A DNA stretch of 64,000 bases from contig JALQUO010000001.1 of NCBI GenBank assembly GCA_023263785.1, positions 635,651 through 699,650 on the forward strand. Reading direction: 5' to 3'. Positions 1 through 8,103 of the stretch are shown here, one piece after another; position 1 is the first letter of the stretch; every line of letters begins with the position of its first letter. The DNA is from Rickettsiales bacterium (GTDB lineage Bacteria > Pseudomonadota > Alphaproteobacteria > Rickettsiales > Midichloriaceae). The translations under genes were made by a program, and so were the position numbers. The notes under the pieces were generated by a model. That model was not told the DNA's origin and did no database searches. It saw only the letters and a program-made list of their open reading frames with translations.

Positions 1-2
1 CG

Positions 3-116
3 CAGCCAATCACTGCTCAACAAAACCAACAAAATCCTCAAAGTAGTTGGACTGACACTTTGTTATGTCGCAGAAGACAAGTTAATGAACAACAAGGCCA
101 ACAAGAAGGATTATAA
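3..116 (+). CDS. 3' end of a glutamine-rich protein (partial, start outside window)
   Basis: The third frame is open from the window edge to a TAA at 114-116 and encodes a Gln/Asn-rich tail (QQNQQNPQSSW, then NEQQGQQ). It resembles the Q-rich C-termini of the coiled-coil family remnants at 61.0-61.8 kb, which end in QQKQQKQTTSW and QQQQQ. Another frame is also open across this stretch, so the frame choice rests only on this resemblance. Function unknown. Confidence 0.3.
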   Translation, partial: QPITAQQNQQNPQSSWTDTLLCRRRQVNEQQGQQEGL

Positions 117-121
117 AAGAG

Positions 122-823
122 CTAAGCTCTTTTCTTAGAGTCTATCTGGCAATCATATTTTATCTTAAGGAGATCAAACCACATGGTCTTCTTGTGAGCT
201 GGTTGTCTCAGTAAATAAGATGGATGGAAGATGGCTGTTGTCCTGATTGCTTTACCCCCCAAGAACTCATTCGTATAATCAAAGTAAGTCCCGCGGAGTT
301 TTGTAATTGGAGCATCAATTTCAAGAAGTGATTCAACTGCAGTGCTTCCTACTAGGATGATCAACTTAGGTTTTATTAAGGCTATGTGTTTCTTTACAAA
401 TGGCCTACAGATAGCAATTTCCTCATTAGTTGGCTTTCTATTGGCAGGAGGTCTCCAGAAGACAGTATTTGTAATGTAAGCATTTTTTTCCCTAGAGAGA
501 CCTATGGCTGCGATGATGTTATCCAATAACTTACCGCTCTGTCCGCAGAATGGTATCCCTTGTTCGTCTTCGTTTGCTCCTGGTGCTTCACCTATGAACA
601 TTATCTCTGAGTTTGGGTTACCGTCTGCAAAGACAGTGTTCTTAGCACCTCTTTTTAGATCACAGCCTTCAAATGATTCAACAAGTTGCTTGAGTCCTTC
701 TAAAGAATCACATAGATCTAGTTCTGTTTGTTTTTGTTTTTTTTTGATACCGGTAATCCTTGTGACTGGATTTTTATGGAAGAATTCATTTATTCCGAGG
801 TCTTTATATAGTTTTTTATTCAT
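122..823 (-). CDS. Uracil-DNA glycosylase, family 4-like
   Basis: Removes uracil from DNA as the first step of base excision repair. The 233-residue protein has motif A GEAPG at 78-82 followed by DEQGIPF, the NTVFWRPPANRKP segment near 119-131 and the C-terminal motif HPSYLLRQP. Family 4 enzymes normally bind a 4Fe-4S cluster through four cysteines; here C54 and C139 are visible, but the second Cys of the first pair and the Cys before RPP (Phe-Trp here) are missing. My recollection is that alphaproteobacterial homologues share this pattern, so cluster binding is doubtful. Last gene of a birA-nnrD-udg operon: its ATG directly follows the nnrD stop codon. Confidence 0.85.
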   Translation of the reverse strand: MNKKLYKDLGINEFFHKNPVTRITGIKKKQKQTELDLCDSLEGLKQLVESFEGCDLKRGAKNTVFADGNPNSEIMFIGEAPGANEDEQGIPFCGQSGKLLDNIIAAIGLSREKNAYITNTVFWRPPANRKPTNEEIAICRPFVKKHIALIKPKLIILVGSTAVESLLEIDAPITKLRGTYFDYTNEFLGGKAIRTTAIFHPSYLLRQPAHKKTMWFDLLKIKYDCQIDSKKRA

Positions 824-2185
824 TTACTTCATATGTTTTTTTGCGTTGAACTTAGGGAAAAATTTTATTAGAGATCTTGCTGAGAAAGTTGCTGATTTTT
901 GTACAAATGCCTCACCACACTTCCCAAATAGGTATGCTGCAGACTTCATTGCTTGTGATGCAGAGAAGCCTTGAGAGACATAGCTACAGATGATTCCTGC
1001 TAAGACATCTCCCGTACCTCCAACTCTCATCTGAGGTACTCCCGTATGGTTTTCATGTAGATCAGAATCATTTGTTTTGATTTCTAACATCATAAACTCT
1101 TTATCCATTTGTGTTTTGATCTTTTTAAACCCAGCTTTTTCATAACATTGAATTGCAGCAATATTACTTACATCAACATCAATTAAAATATGTGAATACT
1201 GACTCCCATGTAATTGAAGAAATGCAGAAACTACTTTTGAGCCTAAATTTTGCCCTAGATATTTCTCTTCACCAATAAAAATATCAATTGCTCCGAGGTT
1301 TTCTGGAAGCTCTAAAAGTTTTGTAGTATTAGGAAAGGCATCTGCATTATAAATCTGAATATATCCAACTGGCGTTTGTTTATTATGAATGATGAAGCTT
1401 TGAATAGGTTTTTGACTACCATCTACAAACTTATAGCCTTGGACATATGTATTGTATTTTTCATAGATTAAATCCATCGTATATAAAACATCCTGATCCC
1501 ACCATTTTTTGACATGAGATGCTTCAAGCCATTTCAGAAGAAGAGGAAAGTGCGATTCATGCAGTGGCTCAAAAGAGATGCCCTCAAGCAATACAGAATC
1601 TTCCATAGAATAGAAGTCATTCCCTCCTACAATGTAGTCTATAGGTCCTTTTACACATAAATTTATCTTATATTTTTTAGACATTTCTAAGATATTTTCT
1701 GAAGATGTTGGTACTCCAAAGACTCTCTCAAATTCTCTACCGTTTGGAGTCAGAATCCACTTATGTTTTTTGTAATTATACACCTTAAGAATCTCTGATA
1801 GTAATGCCTCAGCATCAATGACTATTGGTTTTTCTGTGTTGATGATTGCAAGGATTGCTTTTTTCGCATCAAAGTCCTTTCCGATTCCATTGCCTATAAC
1901 AACAGCATCAACGTTCTCCATGATCTCATAGATAATTTTAACATCGTATAAGCCTAGAGATCCAGTATGTCCAGCGAACCCATGTAAAAAGAAATTTAAT
2001 GAATGACTTTTTGCTGCCTCGAGATGACCAGGACGTGTATAGAGATGAATCAGATCAGCACCAGCTGCTTCAGCTCCAAGGGCAGTGAGGATTGGTGCTC
2101 CATAGTATTGAGGACTCCCTCCAATAACTAAGACCTTCCCTAGCTGTCCTTTATGGATCAATTTGCTATGTTTTGGATAATTCAT
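824..2185 (-). CDS. nnrD: ADP-dependent NAD(P)H-hydrate dehydratase with a nested GNAT acetyltransferase domain
   Basis: NnrD dehydrates damaged NAD(P)H hydrate back to NAD(P)H in the cytosol. Residues 1-193 give the first part of the ribokinase-like fold (HKGQLGKVLVIGG near 11-23, IGNGIGKD near 97-104, LTPNGREFERVFG near 145-157), and residues 379-453 give the last part, including the conserved GGTGDVLAG at 389-397 with its Asp. Between them, residues 194-378 form a complete GNAT domain of the AAC(6')-Ib kind: LLKWLEASHVKKWW, PVGYIQ, an acetyl-CoA loop YLGQNLGSKVV where GKGLG is usual, and CYEKAGFKKI. The insert begins with Met194. The reading frame is open throughout, so this is a real nested fusion. 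The stop precedes udg with no gap, and the start overlaps the end of birA by 4 bp. Confidence 0.88.
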   Translation of the reverse strand: MNYPKHSKLIHKGQLGKVLVIGGSPQYYGAPILTALGAEAAGADLIHLYTRPGHLEAAKSHSLNFFLHGFAGHTGSLGLYDVKIIYEIMENVDAVVIGNGIGKDFDAKKAILAIINTEKPIVIDAEALLSEILKVYNYKKHKWILTPNGREFERVFGVPTSSENILEMSKKYKINLCVKGPIDYIVGGNDFYSMEDSVLLEGISFEPLHESHFPLLLKWLEASHVKKWWDQDVLYTMDLIYEKYNTYVQGYKFVDGSQKPIQSFIIHNKQTPVGYIQIYNADAFPNTTKLLELPENLGAIDIFIGEEKYLGQNLGSKVVSAFLQLHGSQYSHILIDVDVSNIAAIQCYEKAGFKKIKTQMDKEFMMLEIKTNDSDLHENHTGVPQMRVGGTGDVLAGIICSYVSQGFSASQAMKSAAYLFGKCGEAFVQKSATFSARSLIKFFPKFNAKKHMK

Positions 2186-2877
2186 CTTAAGCTACCTGTT
2201 TGGATTTTCATCAGTTGGCTGTCTTGCATTTGAAGTATAAGAGATCCATCCTTACTATCTATATCGAGAAAGATACCAGATGTGCCATCGATTGAAACTT
2301 TTTCATTTAATTTATATGCTCTTGCCTTCCATTGTTTCTTGATGAGATTAAATCCTTTAGAGAGCCACTCATTATAAGTATCTGTGAAGATTTCAAGGAA
2401 TCTATTCATGAATTCCTCAGCTGTTGTTTGGATCCCATGTTCAGACAAGTCTGTCGCACCAACTGCACTTGTGTTTGTTGTATCTGGGTGATTTTTTATG
2501 TTAACTGCAACTCCTATGATGAGTTTCTTTCCATATTGTTCAGTTAGAATTCCTGAGACTTTCTTGCCATCTATCAAGAGATCATTTACCCATTTATATT
2601 GCATTTCAAGATCTTGCTTAAATGATTCTAAAGTCTTACCAAGGGCAACACATGTAACATAAGTCACTTGTGTTGTAGGGTTATCAGATTCAAATGCAAT
2701 TGATAAATTCAGATTCCCCTCAGGGGCTTGCCATGGTCTTTTATGCTGTCCATAACCTTTTGTCTGGTTTTTAGCAACTATCGCAACTTGTTGCCCATTC
2801 AGAATCAAATCCCTTGCTAGATCTTGGGTGCTTTCAACCACATCTAACTTACTTATAAGCCAATTTTTACTTAACAT
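2182..2877 (-). CDS. birA: Biotin--[acetyl-CoA-carboxylase] ligase
   Basis: Activates biotin with ATP and attaches it to the biotin carrier protein of acetyl-CoA carboxylase. The sequence shows the catalytic-domain signatures VESTQDLARD, the biotin-binding KGYGQHKRPWQAPEGNL segment and KWVNDLLIDGKKVSGILTE. There is no N-terminal DNA-binding domain, so it is a ligase only, not a repressor. I chose the ATG at 2877 (231 residues) because the upstream extension (start at 2934) matches nothing in the family and would reach into the divergent promoter region shared with gltX. Its end overlaps the nnrD start by 4 bp, so the two are probably translationally coupled. Confidence 0.88.
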   Translation of the reverse strand: MLSKNWLISKLDVVESTQDLARDLILNGQQVAIVAKNQTKGYGQHKRPWQAPEGNLNLSIAFESDNPTTQVTYVTCVALGKTLESFKQDLEMQYKWVNDLLIDGKKVSGILTEQYGKKLIIGVAVNIKNHPDTTNTSAVGATDLSEHGIQTTAEEFMNRFLEIFTDTYNEWLSKGFNLIKKQWKARAYKLNEKVSIDGTSGIFLDIDSKDGSLILQMQDSQLMKIQTGSLR

Positions 2878-2944
2878 GTTGATACTTTTAAACAAAATGC
2901 AATTGGAGTATACTTTCTTTCTAAAAAAGTTCAAAAAATTTAAT

Positions 2945-4279
2945 ATGATTATTACAAGATTCGCCCCAAGTCCTACAGGCTTACTACATATAGGTAATGT
3001 CAGGACAGCTCTACTTGCTTGGCTACAGGCTAAGTCTCAGGGAGGTAAAATGATCCTAAGGATAGATGATACTGATAGGGAGAGATCCAAGAGGGAATAT
3101 GAAGATGGCATAAAGAGGGATTTGGAATGGCTTGGTCTTGAGTGGGATGAGACTTTCAGACAATCAGAAAGAATGGATAGGTATTATGAAGCAAAAAATA
3201 GACTAATAGCTGCTGGGAGGCTTTATCCGTGTTATGAATCGCAGGAAGAACTTGAAATGAAGAGAAAGAATTTGATGAAGAGAGGACTTCCTCCAATATA
3301 TGACAGAGCTGCTCTGAAACTCACTGATAAAGAAAAGAAAGAGTTTGAGAATAAAGGTCTAAAACCTCACTGGAGATTCTTATTAAATGATGAGGAGATC
3401 ATCTGGAATGATGGAATAAGAGGGGTGATGCATTTCAAACCAGAAAACATAACTGATCCAATTCTATTCAAAGAAGATGGAAATATGACTTATACTTTAG
3501 CATCAGTCGTAGATGACATAGAATTCAATATAACTCATATCATGCGGGGAGAGGACCACTTAACTAATAGTGCTACTCATATTCAAATATTTAAAGCTCT
3601 TGGGGCAACAGATATCCCTCACTTGTCTCACCTATCTCTTCTCAGCAGCAAGACAGGTGAGATATCCAAGAGATTGGGAGGCTTTGATATAGCATCTCTT
3701 AGAGACAAAGGAATAGAGCCAATGGCAATCAATAGCTTCCTTGCAAAGATTGGTACATCAGATCCAATTGATTGCTTCTACTCACTAGACGAGCTAAAGG
3801 AATCATTTGATATAAAAAAATTCAGCAAAACTCCAATCAACTACGACTATGAAGAGCTTCAGAAATTCAATGCTAAGATGATTCATCATATGTCATTTGA
3901 GATAGTGAAGGATCGACTAAATGACCTTGGGATGGCATCTGCATCAGAGAAGTTTTGGGAAGCAATGCATGGTAATATAGACACAATTGCTGAGGCAAAA
4001 ACCTGGTATGATGTGTGCTATGGAGAAATTCCTTATGTTGATGTTTCTTCTGATAGAGATCTCCTAAAGGCTGCAGCAGAGTTATTGCCGGAAGGTCAGG
4101 GGGATGAATCAGTGTGGAGCATATGGACAGAAAAGATTAAGCAGCAGACAGGAAAAAAAGGTAAGGAATTATTTTTGCCTCTCAGGAAAGCACTAACAGC
4201 TCATGAGTCTGGCCCAGAGATGAAGCTCCTCATAGTTCTTATCGGTAGAGATAAAGTCATGCAGAGGCTGTGCAGTTGA
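2945..4279 (+). CDS. gltX: Glutamate--tRNA ligase (GltX2-like)
   Basis: Charges tRNA with glutamate in the cytosol. The class I signature FAPSPTGLLHIGNVRTALL lies at the N-terminus, and the KMSKS-equivalent EISKRLGGFDIASL lies in the middle, followed by GIEPMAINSFLAKIGTSD. From memory this form resembles the second GluRS paralogue of Rickettsiales, which may charge tRNA-Gln for amidation; that is inference. Start chosen at 2945, where the conserved N-terminus begins (444 residues). Diverges from birA across about 67 bp and overlaps the putative TTG start of prs. Confidence 0.9.
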   Translation: MIITRFAPSPTGLLHIGNVRTALLAWLQAKSQGGKMILRIDDTDRERSKREYEDGIKRDLEWLGLEWDETFRQSERMDRYYEAKNRLIAAGRLYPCYESQEELEMKRKNLMKRGLPPIYDRAALKLTDKEKKEFENKGLKPHWRFLLNDEEIIWNDGIRGVMHFKPENITDPILFKEDGNMTYTLASVVDDIEFNITHIMRGEDHLTNSATHIQIFKALGATDIPHLSHLSLLSSKTGEISKRLGGFDIASLRDKGIEPMAINSFLAKIGTSDPIDCFYSLDELKESFDIKKFSKTPINYDYEELQKFNAKMIHHMSFEIVKDRLNDLGMASASEKFWEAMHGNIDTIAEAKTWYDVCYGEIPYVDVSSDRDLLKAAAELLPEGQGDESVWSIWTEKIKQQTGKKGKELFLPLRKALTAHESGPEMKLLIVLIGRDKVMQRLCS

Positions 4280-5077
4280 TAATAGCATCTGGAGGGGGAT
4301 GAAAGCTTCTGTGATCTAATATATGAAGTAGAAAGATATCCTGGTGGAGAAATTGAAGTTTCTATAACTAAGGATATCTCTGGTGTAGATATCTTTATAT
4401 TTCATAGGATTAAAGTTGATGTAATTCATGATGGCCTATTTGAGATATTTCTGGTTGCTCTAAGGTGCAGAGATCTAGGAGCTAAGTCTGTATCTCTCAT
4501 AATTCCTTACCTACCATATTCTAGATGTGAAAAAACATCTTTAAAGAACTTATATTCAATTCTCGAGGCAGTTGGGATAAAAAAGATTATTACTGCAGAC
4601 ATTCACTCGGATTGTATCCTAACAGAAATTCCAATCCATAGTATTTCATTTGCCTCTCTTATCATCACAGAACTCAGTATAGATCTCAAAGAAAAGTTAA
4701 TAATCTCACCAGACAGAGGTGGCTACAATAGAGCTAAAAAGGTAGCAGATGCATTTGGATGTGATTTCATTTGTATGGATAAGATGAGAGTAGGAGATGT
4801 CGTTGAGCATCTGCTTGAATTTGATGTTGCTGGCAGAGATGTCATCATAGTTGATGATATAATTGATAGCGGCAGAACAATTAACAGCGCTGTAAGAGCT
4901 CTAAAGGATAATTGTGTGAAGTCTGTTGAGGTAATTGCTACACACCTTGTGAGAATCCCTGATCTGAACCAAGTTGATTGTATATACACAACAGACTCGG
5001 TCAGACACATATCATATCCAGAAAAATTCAGAGTTCTGAAATTACAGAGACGACTCTTCTTAGATACTTTGAGGTAG
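4276..5077 (+). pseudogene. prs: Ribose-phosphate pyrophosphokinase, frameshifted near the N-terminus
   Basis: PRPP synthetase makes phosphoribosyl pyrophosphate from ribose 5-phosphate and ATP. A TTG at 4276, overlapping the gltX stop, starts LIIASGGG and then hits TGA at 4300. Removing one G from the run 4294-4298 restores SGGDESFCDLIYEVERYPGGE and an open frame to the TAG at 5075-5077. Downstream motifs are good: GLFEIFLVALRCRDLGAKSV, IPYLPYSR, TADIHS, ISPDRGGYNRAK and the PRPP loop IIVDDIIDSGRT. The protein would be about 265 residues, against roughly 310 usually. The last ten or so codons coincide with a repeat also found at 5661-5765, so the C-terminus may have been replaced. It could be a sequencing error or true decay; nothing else in the window makes PRPP. 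Confidence 0.75.
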
Positions 5078-5155
5078 ATCAGAAGACATTTGATCTAATT
5101 ACAGATGCATCAGAATCTTCATGCCAAATGTATGCCAGTGCTGCTGATCCAAGAC
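5051..5155. repeat. Copy 1 of a ~105-bp diverged direct repeat
   Basis: Positions 5051-5155 align with 5661-5765. Shared blocks include CGACTCTTCTT at the start and CAGATGCATCAGAATCTTCA in the middle, running on through the codons for the protein motif YIWHEDSDAS read on the minus strand. The left part lies inside the 3' end of prs; the right part is the C-terminal coding region of decayed gene A. Confidence 0.75.
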
Positions 5156-5581
5156 CAGTTGCAACACCATTCGCAAAATCAAAGATTGGTACGCTGTCCT
5201 TAGATAAAGATGTTATAAAGTCATAATCAACAATAAGTCCCCCCCCCAACAAAACTGAGAACAAGTTTATTTGTTAAAATAACCCATCAGATAAAGCTTC
5301 TCCAAGTTTATATCCTGTTAATTCCTTACAGGCTAACTTAGAGAAATTACAATGAGCCTCTGCAAAAGAAAATTTCTTCAGCGCATCAGAGAAAGTATCA
5401 GAGGAATTATGGATAGGCTTCCCATTACGTGCACAGAATGCAGTCACAAGCTCTGCAATATTCGCATTATTTAAAAGAAATTCCTTTGTTGTAGGTGTAT
5501 TCTTCCTTTTAAAAAAATAGGAGCAATGGCGCTTGAATAAACAACAGCTCCAGAAGCTAAAAGTTTTGATATTTTATTCAT
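5079..5581 (-). pseudogene. Decayed small membrane-type protein, array copy A
   Basis: Starting at the ATG at 5581, the minus strand encodes a signal- or membrane-like N-terminus, MNKISKLLASGAVVYSSAIA. The frame is then lost in a T7A4 tract near 5509-5520 and recovers in another frame as TPTTKEFLLNNANIAELVT and CKELTGYKLGEALSD. It breaks again after DGLF, then continues as LVLSFVGGG through a nine-G run (plus strand C at 5239-5247) to GLGSAALAYIWHEDSDAS. Copy B shares GEA(L/F)SD, SFVGG and GLGSAAL(A/T)YIWHEDSDAS, so the two are paralogues. Function unknown. Confidence 0.65.
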
Positions 5582-5639
5582 ACTTATATTTGTTTTTGGT
5601 TGTCATTTTTTAGTATGAAACATATATATTAAGAATTTA

Positions 5640-6105
5640 TTAAGCATGAAAAGTTTGAGTCGACTCTTCTTGGATATTTGGAGTTAATATTGTTGAAGTT
5701 TGATCCATTTCAGATGCATCAGAATCTTCATGCCAAATGTATGTTAGTGCTGCTGACCCAAGACCGCCTAAAATAATGTTTACAGTTGCTATTGAGTCCG
5801 TCTTAAAAGTGTTTTGCAAAAATTTTGCAAATCCACCACTCATAGCAACTCCCCCAACAAAACTTCCAATTAATTTGCTCTCTAGTGATTCATCAGAAAA
5901 AGCTTCACCAAATTATATATGCAGTGAATGCCCTACAAGTTGCACCTGTAAACCAAGCATAAGCATTTCCAAATGAGTAACTTTGTTCTGAAGAAAAATC
6001 TAAGAAAAAATACTTGCTTTGAGTTTTTTCCTTTAAAAAAATATGTGCAATAGAGCTTGCATAAATAACTAATCCAGAAAGGAAGACTTTTGATTTTTAA
6101 TTCAT
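5640..6105 (-). pseudogene. Decayed small membrane-type protein, array copy B
   Basis: The ATG at 6105 is followed by AAT and then TAA, so codon 3 is a stop. The frame then reads KSKVFLSGLVIYASSIA, parallel to the N-terminus of copy A. Near residue 75 a frameshift after TAYIIW moves the reading to GEAFSDESLESKLIGSFVGG, a glycine-rich hydrophobic stretch, GLGSAALTYIWHEDSDAS and a polar tail ending in HA. The last 67 codons are intact. It sits between copy A and decayed gene C on the same strand. Function unknown; probably an envelope-associated or secreted protein. Confidence 0.65.
5661..5765. repeat. Copy 2 of the ~105-bp diverged direct repeat
   Basis: Matches 5051-5155 (see that entry). 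Here the whole unit lies inside the 3' coding part of copy B, which identifies it as the C-terminal end of this gene family. It also shows that the prs tail at copy 1 is antisense to family sequence. Confidence 0.75.
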
Positions 6106-6169
6106 TGTGCTGTTTATTCTTCCAAATGTATTTTCCGCAGGTTATAAGGGGGTGATTAGAGAGATTTAA

Positions 6170-6196
6170 TAATCCCAAGCAAATTACTTGGGATTA
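6170..6196 (-). terminator. Perfect 10-bp inverted repeat, probable terminator or REP-like element
   Basis: TAATCCCAAG (6170-6179) and CTTGGGATTA (6187-6196) form a perfect 10-bp stem with a 7-nt loop, 14 bp beyond the end of decayed gene C. On the minus strand the stem is followed by an AT-rich stretch without a clean T run. The core resembles the palindromes at 8615-8635 and 8687-8703, so it may be a mobile palindrome rather than only a terminator. Confidence 0.6.
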
Positions 6197-6210
6197 AAAA
6201 TTAAAGTTAA

Positions 6211-6764
6211 TTAGATCAATTCAGGTGTTGAAAGATCAATGAATCCTTCATTTAGAGCTTCGATTAAACCAAATTTAGCTGCATCAATAGCTGTTATATA
6301 TGCCATTGATGTAAAATCTGTAGCAGGTGTATACTTAGCAAGTGTTGCATGAGTTGGAGCAAATGTATCCGCATAATCAGCATCTCCAGGGTTTTTACCT
6401 TTAGAATCAACAACTAATTCTTCTGCATTTGCATATCCGCTAAAGAAATAGAATCCTGTGTTTACTAAAGCATCAGCAGCAAGTGTTGTAACAAAACCAG
6501 AGAATTTAGCAACTGTGCTGTCTTCACCTAATTTGCTTTCAATTGTAGGAGAAATAAATTTTTCGTTTATAGCTTTTGTTCCAGCTGTAAGACCAAGGAG
6601 TTTCACTGTATTAAGAGCAGATGCCTTAAGGAATGAGTAGTCTGTTTTGCTAATCCATAAGCTGCAGCCGCCATAACTTCAGCAGCTCCTAATCCACCTA
6701 TTACTAGAACTTCGTTTGAAGTTTTCTCAGCTATTGAGTTTAAAGTTGTTTTTAATGTTTACAT
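6211..6764 (-). pseudogene. Decayed membrane-type protein C
   Basis: The ATG at 6762-6764 is followed at once by TAA. The frame then reads TLKTTLNSIAEKTSNEVLV and an alanine/glycine-rich hydrophobic stretch. It shifts at about 6640 into SFLKASALNTVKLLGLTAG and stays open for 131 codons to the stop at 6211 (ending IDLSTPELI). The last part holds a hydrophobic segment near VTTLAADALVNTGFYFF. Position, strand, size and an ESKL motif suggest kinship with copies A and B, but sequence similarity is too weak to claim it. Function unknown. Confidence 0.55.
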
Positions 6765-6942
6765 TTTTTTATTTATTTTTTATTTTTTATGTGTCGTTTA
6801 CACTCCAAAAAAAATTTATACACTTGAATTATTACAGAAATATTAAAAGATTTCTTATATGCTTTCTAAGTGTTTTGTTTATTTTGGGTTGTAGATTCCT
6901 CTAGAATTTTACTATCAGCGCCTCTGTGTTTTGTCAAGAAAA

Positions 6943-8019
6943 TTAAATTCTCATATTAATGATTATTTCATTTATTTTTATGGAAAATTTCTGGGTTGCA
7001 CCATTTGTAGTTGAGGGATCAAATTTTGATCTATAATTTTCTATGAGATTTTTATCAAAAAGATCAATAATTGTATCAGCAAGTTTTCTAGAAGAAAATT
7101 CCTTTTCAATAATCATTCTTGATGTACCCTTTCTACTAAATTGCTCAGCATTATGATACTGGTGATTATCACTTGAAGAGGCTATTGGAACTATTATTGA
7201 AGGGATTTTTAGATGTTCTATTTCAGATATTGTAGAAGCTCCAGCTCTTGAAATAATAAGATCTGAGTCGGCAATCAGCTGCGGAACATTTCGAAAGAAA
7301 TCTTTCATTTCTAATCTTCTAACTTTACTTGTATCATAGATTGATTGTACTGTGTCATGATTTTCTTTTCTGACTTGTTGAAATACACTAATTCTTTCTT
7401 GAAGATCCTGTGGCAACAATGTTATTGCATTGGCAATGGTTGTATCAAAGATAGTAGCCCCCTGACTTCCACCAACGACAGTAATGTATATTTCTGGTGT
7501 AATTCTTGTACGGCGTCTCTTGGAATCAAAAACAACCTCTCTGATTGGATTGCCTGTATGAACAACATTATATCCTTCAACTTCCTTTGTTTCCTCAAAT
7601 GATGTTGCAAGAAATTCTGCATCATTAAGGAAAAACTTATTAGCTTTCCCGAGGACAGCATTTTGCTCATGTAGAACTATCGGGATTTTTAATATCTTTG
7701 CTGCAAGCAGTACAGGGAATGATGTAATGCCTCCAAATCCAATTGCTATCACTGCTTTTTCTTTTTTGAGAATATATAATGACTTGAGAGTTGCAATCCC
7801 AAGGAAAAAGAGAGATGCAGCTTTCTGTATAAAAGATCCTTGGAAATTCTTTATAGGTAGAACGATTTTTTCTTCATCTTGCCCAAAAAACTTCTTACCT
7901 CGCGGATCTGTAAAAAAGAGAATCTTGTTTCTTGTGCCCAGTATCTTAGATATTGCCTGTGCAGGAAACACATGCCCCGCTGTCCCACCAGCAGCAACTG
8001 CAATTGTCCTAATTTTCAT
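6943..8019 (-). CDS. murG: UDP-GlcNAc--undecaprenyl-pyrophosphoryl-MurNAc-pentapeptide GlcNAc transferase
   Basis: Converts lipid I to lipid II at the inner face of the membrane, the last cytoplasmic step of peptidoglycan synthesis. The 358-residue protein begins with the GT28 loop AAGGTAGHVFPAQ. It has GFGGITSFPVLLAAKILKIP and the acceptor-side HEQNAVLGKAN, and in the C-terminal UDP-GlcNAc-binding domain GGSQGA and ISRAGASTISEIEHLKIPSI. Length and motifs are normal. It stands alone rather than in a mur/fts cluster and diverges from flgC. Confidence 0.95.
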   Translation of the reverse strand: MKIRTIAVAAGGTAGHVFPAQAISKILGTRNKILFFTDPRGKKFFGQDEEKIVLPIKNFQGSFIQKAASLFFLGIATLKSLYILKKEKAVIAIGFGGITSFPVLLAAKILKIPIVLHEQNAVLGKANKFFLNDAEFLATSFEETKEVEGYNVVHTGNPIREVVFDSKRRRTRITPEIYITVVGGSQGATIFDTTIANAITLLPQDLQERISVFQQVRKENHDTVQSIYDTSKVRRLEMKDFFRNVPQLIADSDLIISRAGASTISEIEHLKIPSIIVPIASSSDNHQYHNAEQFSRKGTSRMIIEKEFSSRKLADTIIDLFDKNLIENYRSKFDPSTTNGATQKFSIKINEIIINMRI

Positions 8020-8103
8020 TTTTTGTTTTTAATATATCATAATTGATTGATTAGAAGACATTTACAGAGTATAAATAAAGGTAGAATAAATAAAAAAATT
8101 CTC

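Noticed and set aside
504..974. Open frame of 156 codons opposite udg and the end of nnrD
   Set aside because: Antisense to two conserved genes and without family features.
6716..6904. Short plus-strand open frame of about 62 codons between gene C and murG
   Set aside because: Phe/Leu-rich translation of a T-rich stretch, partly antisense to decayed gene C; no start signal or homologue recognised.
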